Source: UBA4479 sp963974935
Lineage (GTDB): Bacteria > Pseudomonadota > Alphaproteobacteria > Rhodospirillales > Casp-alpha2
Assembly: GCA_963974935.1 (NCBI GenBank)
Contig: CAXBEV010000002.1
Span: forward strand, 173,467-237,466
Direction: 5' to 3'
DNA length: 64,000 nucleotides
Positions 25,061 through 33,385 of this stretch are shown in pieces. The first letter of the stretch is position 1, and every line of letters starts with the position of its first letter. The notes below the pieces were generated by a model. The model was not told the DNA's origin, did no database searches, and was given only the letters and a program-made list of their open reading frames with translations. A program made the position numbers and the translations under genes.

Positions 25061-25594
25061 ATGCGCCCCGTAATCTTAGCCATGACAATCATGCTTGCCG
25101 GAACGTCGGCGTTCGCTCAGTCGACGCCGCCGGTCCAAAGTGGCACCGGCACAGTATTGGGTGACATTGCAGACATCGTTTTCAAAGAAGCCGAACGCCG
25201 CGCCATTGAGGACTATTACGACAAGGTACCGGGCGCAAAACGTACCGACGAAGATAACGACAGAGACAGAGACAGAGACGACGACAAGTCAGAAAAGAAA
25301 CACAAGGACAAAGACAAAGACAAAAAAAATAAAAAGGCTAAAGGCGAAGGGCGTGGCCATGGCCTGCCGCCGGGCTTAGCCAAGCGCGATCAACTGCCGC
25401 CGGGCCTCGCCAAGCGCGGCAACCAATTGCCACGCGGCCTGATGAAAAGCGACTTGCCGCCGGAACTTGAAAGCAAGCTGCCGCCGTTGCCCGATAACGT
25501 TGAACGCGTCGCCATCGACGCCGATATTCTGCTGATCGAAAAAGGCACGGGTGTGATTTTAGATGTTATCGAAGGTGTATTGAGAAACCAATGA
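25061..25594 (+). CDS. Secreted CigR-like protein with charged linker and PPGLAKR repeats
   Basis: A 177-residue exported protein with a clear signal peptide (MRPVILAMTIMLAGTSAFA, cleavage before QS). A highly charged Asp/Arg/Lys stretch (about 62-95) is followed by three or four LPPGLAKR-type units and a closing segment LPPLPDNVERVAIDADILLI and GTGVILDVIEGVL. This layout resembles the CigR/RcnB-like periplasmic family (CigR is an inner-membrane anti-virulence regulator in Salmonella). Its stop overlaps the cobM start (ATGA), so it is probably translated with the cob genes. The charged part could bind metal; that is inference. No enzymatic motif. Confidence 0.8.
   Translation: MRPVILAMTIMLAGTSAFAQSTPPVQSGTGTVLGDIADIVFKEAERRAIEDYYDKVPGAKRTDEDNDRDRDRDDDKSEKKHKDKDKDKKNKKAKGEGRGHGLPPGLAKRDQLPPGLAKRGNQLPRGLMKSDLPPELESKLPPLPDNVERVAIDADILLIEKGTGVILDVIEGVLRNQ
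25364..25477 (+). repeat. Tandem LPPGLAKR-type coding repeats in the CigR-like gene
   Basis: Four degenerate units coding LPPGLAKR, LPPGLAKR, LPRGLMKS and LPPELESK start at 25364, 25394, 25427 and 25454. Each is about 24 bases, with variable spacers of a few codons. They sit between the charged linker and the C-terminal domain. Spacer lengths keep the frame, so change in copy number would alter protein length without breaking it. Confidence 0.75.
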
Positions 25595-26355
25595 CGGTGC
25601 ATTTTATCGGTGCAGGCCCAGGGGCCCCGGACCTTATAACGGTCCGGGGCCTAAAGCTCATTCAAGCAGCGCCTGTGGTGTTGTACGCAGGCTCGTTGGT
25701 GCCCGAAGCGGTGATCGCCGAAGCGCCAACGGATGCCCGTGTGCTGGACACCGCGCCGATGCATCTGGACGAAATCATCGACGAGATGAAGCGTGCCGAT
25801 GACGCCGGGCTCGACGTGGCACGGGTTCATTCGGGTGATCCATCCTTGTATGGCGCGGTCGCCGAGCAGATGCGTAAGCTTGATGCGCTCGACATCGACT
25901 ATGACGTGACGCCGGGCGTTTCCGCGTATGCAGCGACGTCCGCTGCGCTGAAGCGCGAGCTTACGCTACCCGACGTCGCACAGACCGTGATCTTGACACG
26001 GACCGCCGTACGTTCATCCTCCATGCCGCCCGGCGAAGATTTGGAAACCTTGGGCGCAACCGGGGCGACCTTGGCGATCCACCTTTCTGTCAATAATCTG
26101 GCACACGTGCAGCGCACGTTGATCCCACATTACGGCGAAGACTGCCCGGTGGTCGTCGCCTATCGCGTGACGTGGCCGGATGAGTTGTTCATCAAGGGTA
26201 CCCTCGCCGATATTCGTCAAAAAGTGAAAGCTGCCGGCATCACGCGCACCGCCCTGATCATGGTCGGTCGCGTGCTGAGTTCTGAGACGTTCGATGATTC
26301 CCGTCTATATGCCGCCGATCATCATCACGTTTTACGCCCGCGCGCCAAGGCGTAA
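25591..26355 (+). CDS. cobM: Precorrin-4 C11-methyltransferase CobM/CbiF
   Basis: SAM-dependent tetrapyrrole methylase acting at C-11. VHFIGAGPGAPDLITVRGLKL is at the N-terminus, HSGDPSLYGAVAEQM holds the conserved Gly-Asp-Pro loop, and VTPGVSAYAATSAALKREL and VILTRTAVRSSSMPP follow, as in CobM. The 254-residue length is normal. Its ATG overlaps the stop of the CigR-like gene. An 87-base gap follows before the Fe-S protein; it is the first real gap after cbiX apart from the 23 bases before the CigR-like gene. Confidence 0.95.
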   Translation: MTVHFIGAGPGAPDLITVRGLKLIQAAPVVLYAGSLVPEAVIAEAPTDARVLDTAPMHLDEIIDEMKRADDAGLDVARVHSGDPSLYGAVAEQMRKLDALDIDYDVTPGVSAYAATSAALKRELTLPDVAQTVILTRTAVRSSSMPPGEDLETLGATGATLAIHLSVNNLAHVQRTLIPHYGEDCPVVVAYRVTWPDELFIKGTLADIRQKVKAAGITRTALIMVGRVLSSETFDDSRLYAADHHHVLRPRAKA

Positions 26356-26442
26356 CACCCGCGATGCGAATGCACCCGTAACAATCTGATTGTTGTCGGC
26401 CTAATCGACCCGCGTTAGCCTTGCGAAAATCGAGGTGTAACT

Positions 26443-27768
26443 ATGCGCGAGAACGCGGACACATTTATCCGGACCTTAGACCAACGCACGGTCGACATCG
26501 TCGATGCCTGCACGGCGTGTGGCAAATGCGCCGATGTCTGCCCAACCCCGGGCTTGATCGGTATCACCGATCAAAGCTCGGAAAGCCTAACCCAGGGCGT
26601 TATCGATATCCTCGCTGGACGCATAAACGACGGCGAGAGTGCACGTTGGGCGCAAGCATGCTGCGGCACCGGGCATTGCCTAGACGTTTGTCCCGAAGGC
26701 ATTAATCCGCGCTTCATGCTGACCATGGGCCGGCGCGCTTTGAACACAACAAACCCGACGGCAAAACAAAACGGGCGCGACGACTTTAAGACGATGTCGC
26801 ATGGTGTACGGATGCTGTCCCGCCTGCAATTACCGCCGGAGCTATTGGCGCGGATCAACCCGCCATCAAATCGCGACACACCGAAGTCGCCGCCGGACGT
26901 GGTCTTTTACACCGGCTGCAATCTTTTGAAGACCCCGCACATCGGCCTGCTGTGCCTGGACGTTTTGGATAAATTAGGCGTCCGCTATGAAGTTTACGGC
27001 GGACCCGGTAATTGCTGCGGCATCCTGCAGTTTCGTCCGGGCGACACGGAGAATGCCGGGCGCCAGATCATGACCACCATGGAACGATTTGATCAGAGTG
27101 GTGCCGACGAAGTGTTGGCATGGTGCCCAACCTGTAACATTCAGTTCAACGAAGTCGCCATGCCTGGCCTAACGGGCGACGCTGCGCCCAGCTTCGATAT
27201 GAACATGTTCCCGGTCTATTTAGCACGCCAACTCGACGCATTGCGTCCGTTGATGCAGACTCCCGTACCGAAAAAGGTCGCGCTGATGGAATTCCCCGGC
27301 GCGCGCGGCGTGACCGAAGCCGTCACGTCCCTGCTTCAAAGCATCCCCGAGTTGGAACTCGTCGATCTCGGGCTTGAGCGGGCAGGCTATCAGTTTTCGT
27401 CGTTGAGCACGCTGCCCGGTTACGCACAGAAAACCCTCACCGATTTATTTAACGCGGCAGAGAATGCCGGCGTCGATATGCTGTGCAGCGTGTTTCATGC
27501 CGACCATCGGGAATTGGTCTCTCACGATGCTGCATGGCCGTACGAGATCGTCAATTATATGGATGTCATCGGTGCGGGCATGGGCTTGCATCGTGAGGAT
27601 ATTTTTAAACGCTTAAAACTAATGCAAGACGTCGACGCGGTGATTGCGGCGCAAGCTGCAACCCTCGAAGACCATAGTTTATCGTTAGAACAAGCGCGGG
27701 ATGCCGTGCTCGCCTATATGCTGAACGAGCAAACCCTACCAATCGAACGATCTCAGCACCCGGCCTAA
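26443..27768 (+). CDS. Fe-S/CCG-domain protein (HdrD/GlpC-like) inside the cobalamin locus
   Basis: A 441-residue soluble oxidoreductase-type protein. The first cluster motif is CTACGKCADVCP (Cys 23, 26, 29, 33). The second, CCGTGHCLDVCP (Cys 73, 74, 79, 83), is non-standard in its first half. A full cysteine-rich CCG domain follows (YTGCN, GNCCGILQF, WCPTC), and a second copy is present as a fold but has lost most cysteines (VALMEFPGARG, DMLCSVFHADHRELV). Proteins of this kind pass electrons or bind a non-cubane cluster. It has no flavin domain or membrane span, so it is not CobZ. Candidate electron donor for corrin ring contraction or cobalt reduction. Confidence 0.8.
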   Translation: MRENADTFIRTLDQRTVDIVDACTACGKCADVCPTPGLIGITDQSSESLTQGVIDILAGRINDGESARWAQACCGTGHCLDVCPEGINPRFMLTMGRRALNTTNPTAKQNGRDDFKTMSHGVRMLSRLQLPPELLARINPPSNRDTPKSPPDVVFYTGCNLLKTPHIGLLCLDVLDKLGVRYEVYGGPGNCCGILQFRPGDTENAGRQIMTTMERFDQSGADEVLAWCPTCNIQFNEVAMPGLTGDAAPSFDMNMFPVYLARQLDALRPLMQTPVPKKVALMEFPGARGVTEAVTSLLQSIPELELVDLGLERAGYQFSSLSTLPGYAQKTLTDLFNAAENAGVDMLCSVFHADHRELVSHDAAWPYEIVNYMDVIGAGMGLHREDIFKRLKLMQDVDAVIAAQAATLEDHSLSLEQARDAVLAYMLNEQTLPIERSQHPA

Positions 27769-27775
27769 TACACTC

Positions 27776-28537
27776 TTATTCAAGCGCCAACGTGCGTTTT
27801 ACGGCGGCCAACGCGCCTGCAACATCTTCGACTCGATCACCTTTGGGCAGCGGTGGACGGTCGATCATAATAACCTCGATACCCAACTGACGCGCCGCTT
27901 CAATTTTTGCATAGGTCGCAATTCCGCCGGCATTCTTGGTGACCATCAAGTCGATCCCCATCATTTGCAGCAACGCAACCTCGTCATCTTTCTTGTACGG
28001 CGGCGTGCCGATGATGATCTCAGCATCTTGCAGCACAATCGGTTTGCTGGGCTTTTCAATCAAACGCACAAACAATTTCGTCGTCACGATGGGGATAAAC
28101 GCGTCCAAATCGTTGATACCGGTGGTGATCAAGCACGCATCAGACCGCCTGGAAATTTGCGCAGCGGCTTCGTCCATATTGGCGACATGTATCCATCGAT
28201 CACCGGGTTTCTGGACCCAAGCCGGACGTACGAGCATAAGTTGCGGTGTGCCGGTGGCCGCCGCGGCCTCAGCCGCGTGCTTAGAAATCTGTGCGGCAAA
28301 CGGATGCGTTGCGTCCACCAGCATGTCGATGCCGTTGTCGCGCATATACGCCGCCATACCGTCCGCGCCGCCGAACCCGCCCTCGCGCACCTCGCCTTTG
28401 GGCAGCGTCGGCGAAGATGTGCGCCCAGCCAGCGACGTGATCACACGCAGGTCATCTCCATGAACCTCGACCAGTTGATCGGCCAGCGCACGGGCCTCGG
28501 TCGTCCCACCCAAGATCATCACCGTCCGCTTAGGCAT
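27776..28537 (-). CDS. cobK: Precorrin-6A reductase CobK/CbiJ
   Basis: NADPH-dependent reductase converting (cobalt-)precorrin-6A to precorrin-6B (6Y). The N-terminus MPKRTVMILGGTTEARALAD holds the nucleotide-binding GGTTEA motif. ISRRSDACLITTGINDLDAF and DATHPFAAQISKHAAEA are also family blocks. The start is the ATG at 28537 (253 aa), which overlaps the cbiD 3' end by 8 bp; an upstream extension to 28669 is in another frame of cbiD and is rejected. It ends 7 bp from the convergent Fe-S gene. Confidence 0.94.
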   Translation of the reverse strand: MPKRTVMILGGTTEARALADQLVEVHGDDLRVITSLAGRTSSPTLPKGEVREGGFGGADGMAAYMRDNGIDMLVDATHPFAAQISKHAAEAAAATGTPQLMLVRPAWVQKPGDRWIHVANMDEAAAQISRRSDACLITTGINDLDAFIPIVTTKLFVRLIEKPSKPIVLQDAEIIIGTPPYKKDDEVALLQMMGIDLMVTKNAGGIATYAKIEAARQLGIEVIMIDRPPLPKGDRVEDVAGALAAVKRTLALE

Positions 28538-29672
28538 TGTCTGTGCGCCCGACCTCGATGCCGGTGCGGTCATAAACCCGGACCGCGATCTCAACGTCCC
28601 CTGGCACCGCCGCCATCGCCGTTTCCCGCGCCCCTCGGGCAATTGCATCGGCGAGCGAGACACCGGCATCTGCGCATATCTGCCATGCCTGCATGGCTGT
28701 ATTAGCGGCAGCGATCTGTTGGCCTATTTCCTGATTTGCGCCGACACCCCGCGCTAAAGCCGCGAGGGCAATCATATCGACGCTAGAGCGTTTTGAATGC
28801 AGGTCCAAATGCCCTTGCGCCAGCTTGCTTAGCTTCGCAACGCCCCCAACCAAGGTGAGCTTTTCGACGGGCGCACGACGCAAGTATTTCAACAAACCGC
28901 CGGCAAAATCGCCCATGTCGATGAACGCTTGTTCAGGCAAGTCCGGAAACGCTTTCATGGCGGCCGCTTCCGACGTTGAGCCCGTCGCGGCAATAATGTG
29001 AGCAATATTTTGATTCTTGGCGACATCGACGCCACGATGAATGGAATTGATCCAAGATGCGCACGAATATGGGATCACCACGCCGGTCGTCCCCAGCACG
29101 CTAAGCCCACCTTTAATGCCGAGCCTCGGGTTCATGGTCTTAAGTGCAATCTCCTCGCCGCCGGGAATAGATATCGTCACATAGGCGTCGGGTGCGCCAT
29201 CCAGCTCTTCGGCGACCGCCGTCAGCGCATCGGTGATGATTCCGCGCGGCCCCGGATTGATCGCAGGCTCACCTACCGCCACCGGCAAGCCCGGCAGCGT
29301 CACCATGCCGACGCCCGGGCCTGCCTTGAAGATAATCCCGTCCCCAGGTGCACGCGGGGTCAGCGTCACGATCACTTCGGCACCGTGCGTCACGTCAGGG
29401 TCATCGCCGGCATCTTTAATAATGCCGATTCGCCAGCCGTCGGCTGTTTTCTCAGCAGTCGCCACATCAAACGTCGGGGTTTCGCCTTTCGGCAATCGGA
29501 TGGTGACGCGATCAGGTGCCGCATCGGTTAAGGTCGCGCGCAGCGCCGCTGCTGCTGCCGCCGCCGCACACGCACCGGTCGTCCAACCGCGCCGGAGCGG
29601 GCCGCCCGGCTTGCGCGCTAGCCCACCCTTAGCGGATTTAAGTGATTTTTCTGCGTCAGATGCCAGTACCAT
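28530..29672 (-). CDS. cbiD: Cobalt-precorrin-5B C1-methyltransferase CbiD
   Basis: Methylates C-1 in the cobalt-early pathway, replacing CobF of the aerobic route. LRRGWTTGACAAAAAAAAL is the family hallmark; VTIRLPKGETPTF, DAGDDPDVTHG, GPGVGMVTLPGLPV and INPGPRGII follow. The start is unclear: ATGs at 29672 and 29702 and a TTG at 29708 are in frame, none with a strong ribosome site; 29672 gives 380 aa. It is transcribed before cobK and overlaps it by 8 bp. It is divergent from the SCO1-like gene across about 115 bases. Its presence with CbiG and CbiX points to cobalt-containing intermediates. Confidence 0.94.
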   Translation of the reverse strand: MVLASDAEKSLKSAKGGLARKPGGPLRRGWTTGACAAAAAAAALRATLTDAAPDRVTIRLPKGETPTFDVATAEKTADGWRIGIIKDAGDDPDVTHGAEVIVTLTPRAPGDGIIFKAGPGVGMVTLPGLPVAVGEPAINPGPRGIITDALTAVAEELDGAPDAYVTISIPGGEEIALKTMNPRLGIKGGLSVLGTTGVVIPYSCASWINSIHRGVDVAKNQNIAHIIAATGSTSEAAAMKAFPDLPEQAFIDMGDFAGGLLKYLRRAPVEKLTLVGGVAKLSKLAQGHLDLHSKRSSVDMIALAALARGVGANQEIGQQIAAANTAMQAWQICADAGVSLADAIARGARETAMAAVPGDVEIAVRVYDRTGIEVGRTDNA

Positions 29673-29787
29673 AGATTGGAGTGTATGGTGCCATGACGTC
29701 ATCGCCAATGCTGATCATCTTTGTGGGCCTTGATGATATGGCGCGTCCACGTATGATTGTTCTGCTTTACAACTGGCCGATGAGAAC

Positions 29788-30510
29788 ATGATGGCTGATG
29801 CCAAAAATACCGACGATACAGAGAAAAAATCCGGGACTCCCAAAGATTCCCCGGACTTGAAGGCCGACTCACGCGCGACAGCGCCTGAAAAAAAGCGTCG
29901 CTCCGGCATAAGTCTGTTGGCGTTTTTGATCGGTATCGCGGTGCTGGCCTTTATCATTGCCCTGGCAGGCTTCGAATATTTCAGCAAATCTAGCAACAGC
30001 GAGAAACCGCTGGTGAGCACGCCTTCTGTCGGCGGACCCTTTGAATTGGTTAATCAGCAGGGCGAGACGATTACCGACAAAGACTTCCTGGGCGGTTATA
30101 TGATGGTGTTTTTCGGTTACACCTATTGTCCGGACGTCTGCCCAACCGCACTCAGCGACATGGCAGCGGCGCTCGATATGCTGCCGCCTGAGAAAGCCAA
30201 ACAGGTGACGCCGGTTTTTATTTCCGTCGACCCGAATCGCGACACGCCTGAACATCTGGCCGAATACGTCAGTTTCTTTCATCCGCGCACCGTCGGCCTG
30301 ACCGGCACAGAAGAGCAGATCAAGGCGGTGGCCCGCGAATACAGAGTATATTTCCGCACCAACGATCCGACTGGCGACGATCCTCAGGATTATCTGGTCG
30401 ACCACACCTCAATCATTTATCTGATCGGACCTAAAGGTAATTTGGTGACCCATTTCTCCCATGGCACCACGGCCGAGGCGATGGCCGAGAGGATCGGACA
30501 ACTTCTGTGA
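29788..30510 (+). CDS. SCO1/SenC-family copper-binding thioredoxin-fold protein
   Basis: A 240-residue membrane-anchored protein: charged cytoplasmic N-terminus, one membrane segment (about 41-63) and a periplasmic thioredoxin-like domain. CPDVC (Cys 114 and 118) and the distal His 206 (LVDHTS) form the SCO copper site. Homologues help assemble the CuA centre of cytochrome oxidase or act in thiol redox. ISVDPNRDTPEHL is a typical block. Its stop overlaps the GTG start of cobB (GTGA at 30507-30510), so the two are probably translated together, an unusual pairing. The ATG at 29791 is an equally good start. Confidence 0.92.
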   Translation: MMADAKNTDDTEKKSGTPKDSPDLKADSRATAPEKKRRSGISLLAFLIGIAVLAFIIALAGFEYFSKSSNSEKPLVSTPSVGGPFELVNQQGETITDKDFLGGYMMVFFGYTYCPDVCPTALSDMAAALDMLPPEKAKQVTPVFISVDPNRDTPEHLAEYVSFFHPRTVGLTGTEEQIKAVAREYRVYFRTNDPTGDDPQDYLVDHTSIIYLIGPKGNLVTHFSHGTTAEAMAERIGQLL

Positions 30511-31871
30511 CCGACAGGCGGCTGACCGGTGTCCCTGGCAGCGGATTGATCATAGCGGCGCCCGCATCGGGCAGCGGGAAAACGCTGATCACTTTGGGCC
30601 TTTTGCGGCATTTACGGGACAGCGGCGTCGACGTCATTTCCGCCAAGGCCGGCCCTGATTATATCGATCCAGCCTTTCATGCCGCAGCCACAGGGCGCGC
30701 GTGTCACAACCTTGATTCCTGGGCGATGCGCGACGTTACGCTCGCCGAAATCGCCGGCGGCTTGGCGGCCAGTGCAGACGACATCATCTGCGAAGGCGTG
30801 ATGGGCCTGTTTGATGGCGCGACCCTGAGCGACGATCGCTTCGATGGTTCAACAGCTGCGCTTGCGCAAATCACCGGCTGGCCGGTGGTCTTGGTCGTCG
30901 ATGCCAGCAAACAAGCCGCAAGCGCCGCCGTACTGGCCAAAGGCTTCGCCCGCCATCGCCCCGCCGTCGATGTCGCAGGCGTCATCTTTAATAAAGTCGG
31001 CAGCGAGCGCCACGCAAAACTCTTGTCGGATGCGCTGAAGAAAATCGCCCCCGACCTCGAAGTCTTCGGCGCCTTGCCCCGCAACGAAGACTTACAACTG
31101 CCGTCCCGCCACTTAGGGTTGGTGCAAGCAGCTGAGCACAAAGACCTTGAGCCGTTCTTGGAAAAAGCAGCAGCCTGGATCGGCAAGCATCTTGATATCG
31201 CAGCACTTCGGCGCGCCATGCGGCCTTGGCCGGTGCGCCCAAAAAGCGATGCGCCGCTTTTGTTGCCACCCCTGGGTCAACGCATCGCCGTGGCCCGCGA
31301 CGACGCGTTCGCGTTTTCATACCCCGCCGTCTTGGACGGTTGGCGGGGAGCGGGGGCCGATATCAAATTCTTTTCACCCTTGGCCAATGAAACACCCGAC
31401 ATCAACGCCGATGCCATTTATCTGCCGGGTGGCTATCCCGAGCTTCACGCAGGGCGCATTGCCGCCAACTGGGCATTTTTAGACGGTCTTCAACAAGCCG
31501 CAGATGACTCTAAAGCAATCTATGGCGAATGCGGTGGCTATATGGTTTTGGGGCACGGGCTCACCGATGCCGATGGGCGGCGTCATCCGATGGCCGGCCT
31601 CTTGCCGTTGGAAACGTCGTTTGCGAAGCGCCGCATGCACATCGGCTATCGGCGCGCGACCTTAGCTAAGGCCGGCCCGCTAGGCGGCGCCAGGACGCGG
31701 TTTCGCGGGCATGAATTTCATTTCGCCACGATCATCGAAGAAGGCCCCGGTTTGCCACTGTTTCGCTGCGAAGACACATCGGGTAATGAACTTGGCGAGA
31801 CCGGGCTCGCAGACCGCCGCGTCGTCGGCTCGTTCATTCACTTGATTGATCTTGAGAAAGATCCGCTCTGA
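30507..31871 (+). CDS. cobB: Cobyrinate/hydrogenobyrinate a,c-diamide synthase CobB/CbiA
   Basis: Glutamine-dependent enzyme amidating the a and c acetate side chains. IIAAPASGSGKTLITLGLL is the ATP-binding loop, SAKAGPDYIDPAFHAAATG and EGVMGLFDGA are conserved in the synthetase domain, and the glutaminase-like domain has YLPGGYPELHA and YGECGGYMVLG with the Cys nucleophile. At 454 residues it is a full-length enzyme. It starts with GTG overlapping the SCO1-like stop. CobB and CbiA are orthologous, so the sequence does not decide whether the substrate carries cobalt. Confidence 0.95.
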   Translation: MTDRRLTGVPGSGLIIAAPASGSGKTLITLGLLRHLRDSGVDVISAKAGPDYIDPAFHAAATGRACHNLDSWAMRDVTLAEIAGGLAASADDIICEGVMGLFDGATLSDDRFDGSTAALAQITGWPVVLVVDASKQAASAAVLAKGFARHRPAVDVAGVIFNKVGSERHAKLLSDALKKIAPDLEVFGALPRNEDLQLPSRHLGLVQAAEHKDLEPFLEKAAAWIGKHLDIAALRRAMRPWPVRPKSDAPLLLPPLGQRIAVARDDAFAFSYPAVLDGWRGAGADIKFFSPLANETPDINADAIYLPGGYPELHAGRIAANWAFLDGLQQAADDSKAIYGECGGYMVLGHGLTDADGRRHPMAGLLPLETSFAKRRMHIGYRRATLAKAGPLGGARTRFRGHEFHFATIIEEGPGLPLFRCEDTSGNELGETGLADRRVVGSFIHLIDLEKDPL

Positions 31872-31939
31872 CGGGCAAATTCCGGGTTGCTCTCGCCGAC
31901 AGCTGGGCGTAGCAAAGTGGCCTCACATAAGGAGCTTTC

Positions 31940-32407
31940 ATGTTCGGTCGCAATAAGACCAAAAAGAACAAAGATGCGGTGCCGTTTTGGAAACAAAAAG
32001 CGCTGCACGAAATGTCGGGCCCTGAGTGGGAATCGCTCTGTGACGGCTGTGGGAAATGCTGTCTCAATAAACTTGAGCACGAGGACACCGGCGAGATTTT
32101 ATACACCGACGTCGCCTGCCGCTTGCTTGATCTTGAGACCTGCCGCTGCACCAGTTATCAAGACCGCCAGCGTTTCGTCCCGGATTGCCGCCGGCTGACA
32201 CCGCAGAATGTCGGGACCATTCCTTGGTTGCCGACGACATGCGCGTACCGACTGCTGGCCGAGGGCGAGGACCTGAAGTGGTGGCACCCGTTGATTTCCG
32301 GCACCACCAACACCGTGCAGGAAGCCGGGATTTCCGTATTCGGTCGCATCGTTTCCGAACGCGATACGATGGACCTTGAGGATCATGTGGTAAGCTGGCC
32401 AAAATAA
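31940..32407 (+). CDS. YcgN/UPF0260 cysteine-cluster protein
   Basis: A 155-residue member of the YcgN family. Cysteines are clustered as CDGCGKCCLNKL near residues 34-45, with others in DVACRLLDLETCRC and FVPDCRRL, a pattern thought to bind metal or an Fe-S cluster. The role is unknown. YcgN-like genes are widespread in Proteobacteria. A plausible AAGGAG site precedes the ATG. It follows cobB after 68 bases and is probably not part of the B12 pathway. Confidence 0.88.
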   Translation: MFGRNKTKKNKDAVPFWKQKALHEMSGPEWESLCDGCGKCCLNKLEHEDTGEILYTDVACRLLDLETCRCTSYQDRQRFVPDCRRLTPQNVGTIPWLPTTCAYRLLAEGEDLKWWHPLISGTTNTVQEAGISVFGRIVSERDTMDLEDHVVSWPK

Positions 32408-32450
32408 CGCCAACATTTGTGGCTAAATATTTTTTATGAAGGGAGTACCC

Positions 32451-33377
32451 ATGTCACATTCACCCTATAAAGGCGTGTTTGCCGCCGTCTTGACGCCGAT
32501 GAAGGCCGATCTTTCGGCGGACTTGGACTTGTTGGCGGCACATTGCAAATGGCTGCTGTCGAACGGCTGTGACGGGCTCGGGGTGTTGGGCACGACGGGT
32601 GAAGCGAATTCGTTCGGCCTCAAAGAGCGCATCTCGATCATCGAAGGTGTGATCGAGCGTGGCGTGCCTGCGGACACACTGATGCCGGGCACGGGGTGCT
32701 GTGCGGCGATCGATACCGTTAACCTGACCCAAGCCGCGCTCAATGCCGGCGCCAAGGGCGTTTTGATGCTGCCGCCATTCTTCTACAAGAACAACACGGA
32801 CGAAGGGTTGTTCCAGGCCTATGCCCGCATCATCGATACCATCGCCGATGATCGGCTAAAGATTTATCTGTATCACTTCCCGCAGATGTCCGGCGTGCCG
32901 ATCACCTATGGGGTCATCGAAAAGCTATTGAAAGCATACCCGGAAACCGTGGTCGGCATGAAAGACAGTTCCGGCGATCTGGAAAATATGGCCGGCGCTG
33001 CCGAACGCTTTCCAGGCTTCGCATGTTTTTCGGGCGCCGATAAATTGATGCTGCCGCTGATGCGCCGCGGCGGCGTCGGCTGCATCACCGCCGTTGCCAA
33101 CGTGGGGTGTCACGTGGATGCAGAAGTGTATCGCCTCTATACCGAAAGCGGTGAAAGCGCGGCCCTCGAAGCAGCGCAGGAAAAACTGACGGCGCTGCAA
33201 ACCACCCTTTCCGCATTCCCGTATTCCGCCGGGCTCAAGGCGCTGATGGCGCGCAACACCGGTAATGACGGCTGGCTCAACATCCGCCCACCGCTGGTAC
33301 GATTACCGGATGCGGATCGGCAAAAGCTGTATGACAGCTTCGATGGCCTCGGCACGCCGATGCCGGCAGCCGCGTAA
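32451..33377 (+). CDS. Dihydrodipicolinate synthase-family lyase (DapA-like)
   Basis: A 308-residue TIM-barrel aldolase of the DapA/NanA family. GVFAAVLTPMKADLS, LGTTGEANSFGLKER (the GTTGE motif that binds the keto acid), LYHFPQMSGV with the active-site Tyr, and VVGMKDSSGD with the Schiff-base Lys are visible. The start is 32451, preceded by GAAGGGAG; the ATG at 32436 belongs to the ribosome-site region. True DapA is possible, but the setting is not a lysine operon and members of this family also act on sugar acids, so the substrate is open. The next gene follows by 8 bp. Confidence 0.85.
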   Translation: MSHSPYKGVFAAVLTPMKADLSADLDLLAAHCKWLLSNGCDGLGVLGTTGEANSFGLKERISIIEGVIERGVPADTLMPGTGCCAAIDTVNLTQAALNAGAKGVLMLPPFFYKNNTDEGLFQAYARIIDTIADDRLKIYLYHFPQMSGVPITYGVIEKLLKAYPETVVGMKDSSGDLENMAGAAERFPGFACFSGADKLMLPLMRRGGVGCITAVANVGCHVDAEVYRLYTESGESAALEAAQEKLTALQTTLSAFPYSAGLKALMARNTGNDGWLNIRPPLVRLPDADRQKLYDSFDGLGTPMPAAA

Positions 33378-33385
33378 GGCGCCCG

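Noticed and set aside
25259..25330. Hexamer GACAGA repeats and an A8 run in the CigR-like gene as a phase-variation or frameshift site.
   Set aside because: The hexamers keep the frame whatever their number, and the A8 run does not make a canonical slippery heptamer at its first Lys codons. The frame continues intact to a family-like C-terminus.
26443..27768. Assigning the Fe-S protein as CobZ or as a GlpC subunit.
   Set aside because: There is no flavin domain, heme-binding membrane region or glycerol-3-phosphate dehydrogenase neighbour. Only the CCG-type Fe-S architecture is shared.
32408..32435. GCCA...TGGC followed by a T-run after the YcgN gene as a terminator.
   Set aside because: The stem is only about 4 bp and the T-rich stretch lies at the ribosome-site region of the next gene; too weak to call.
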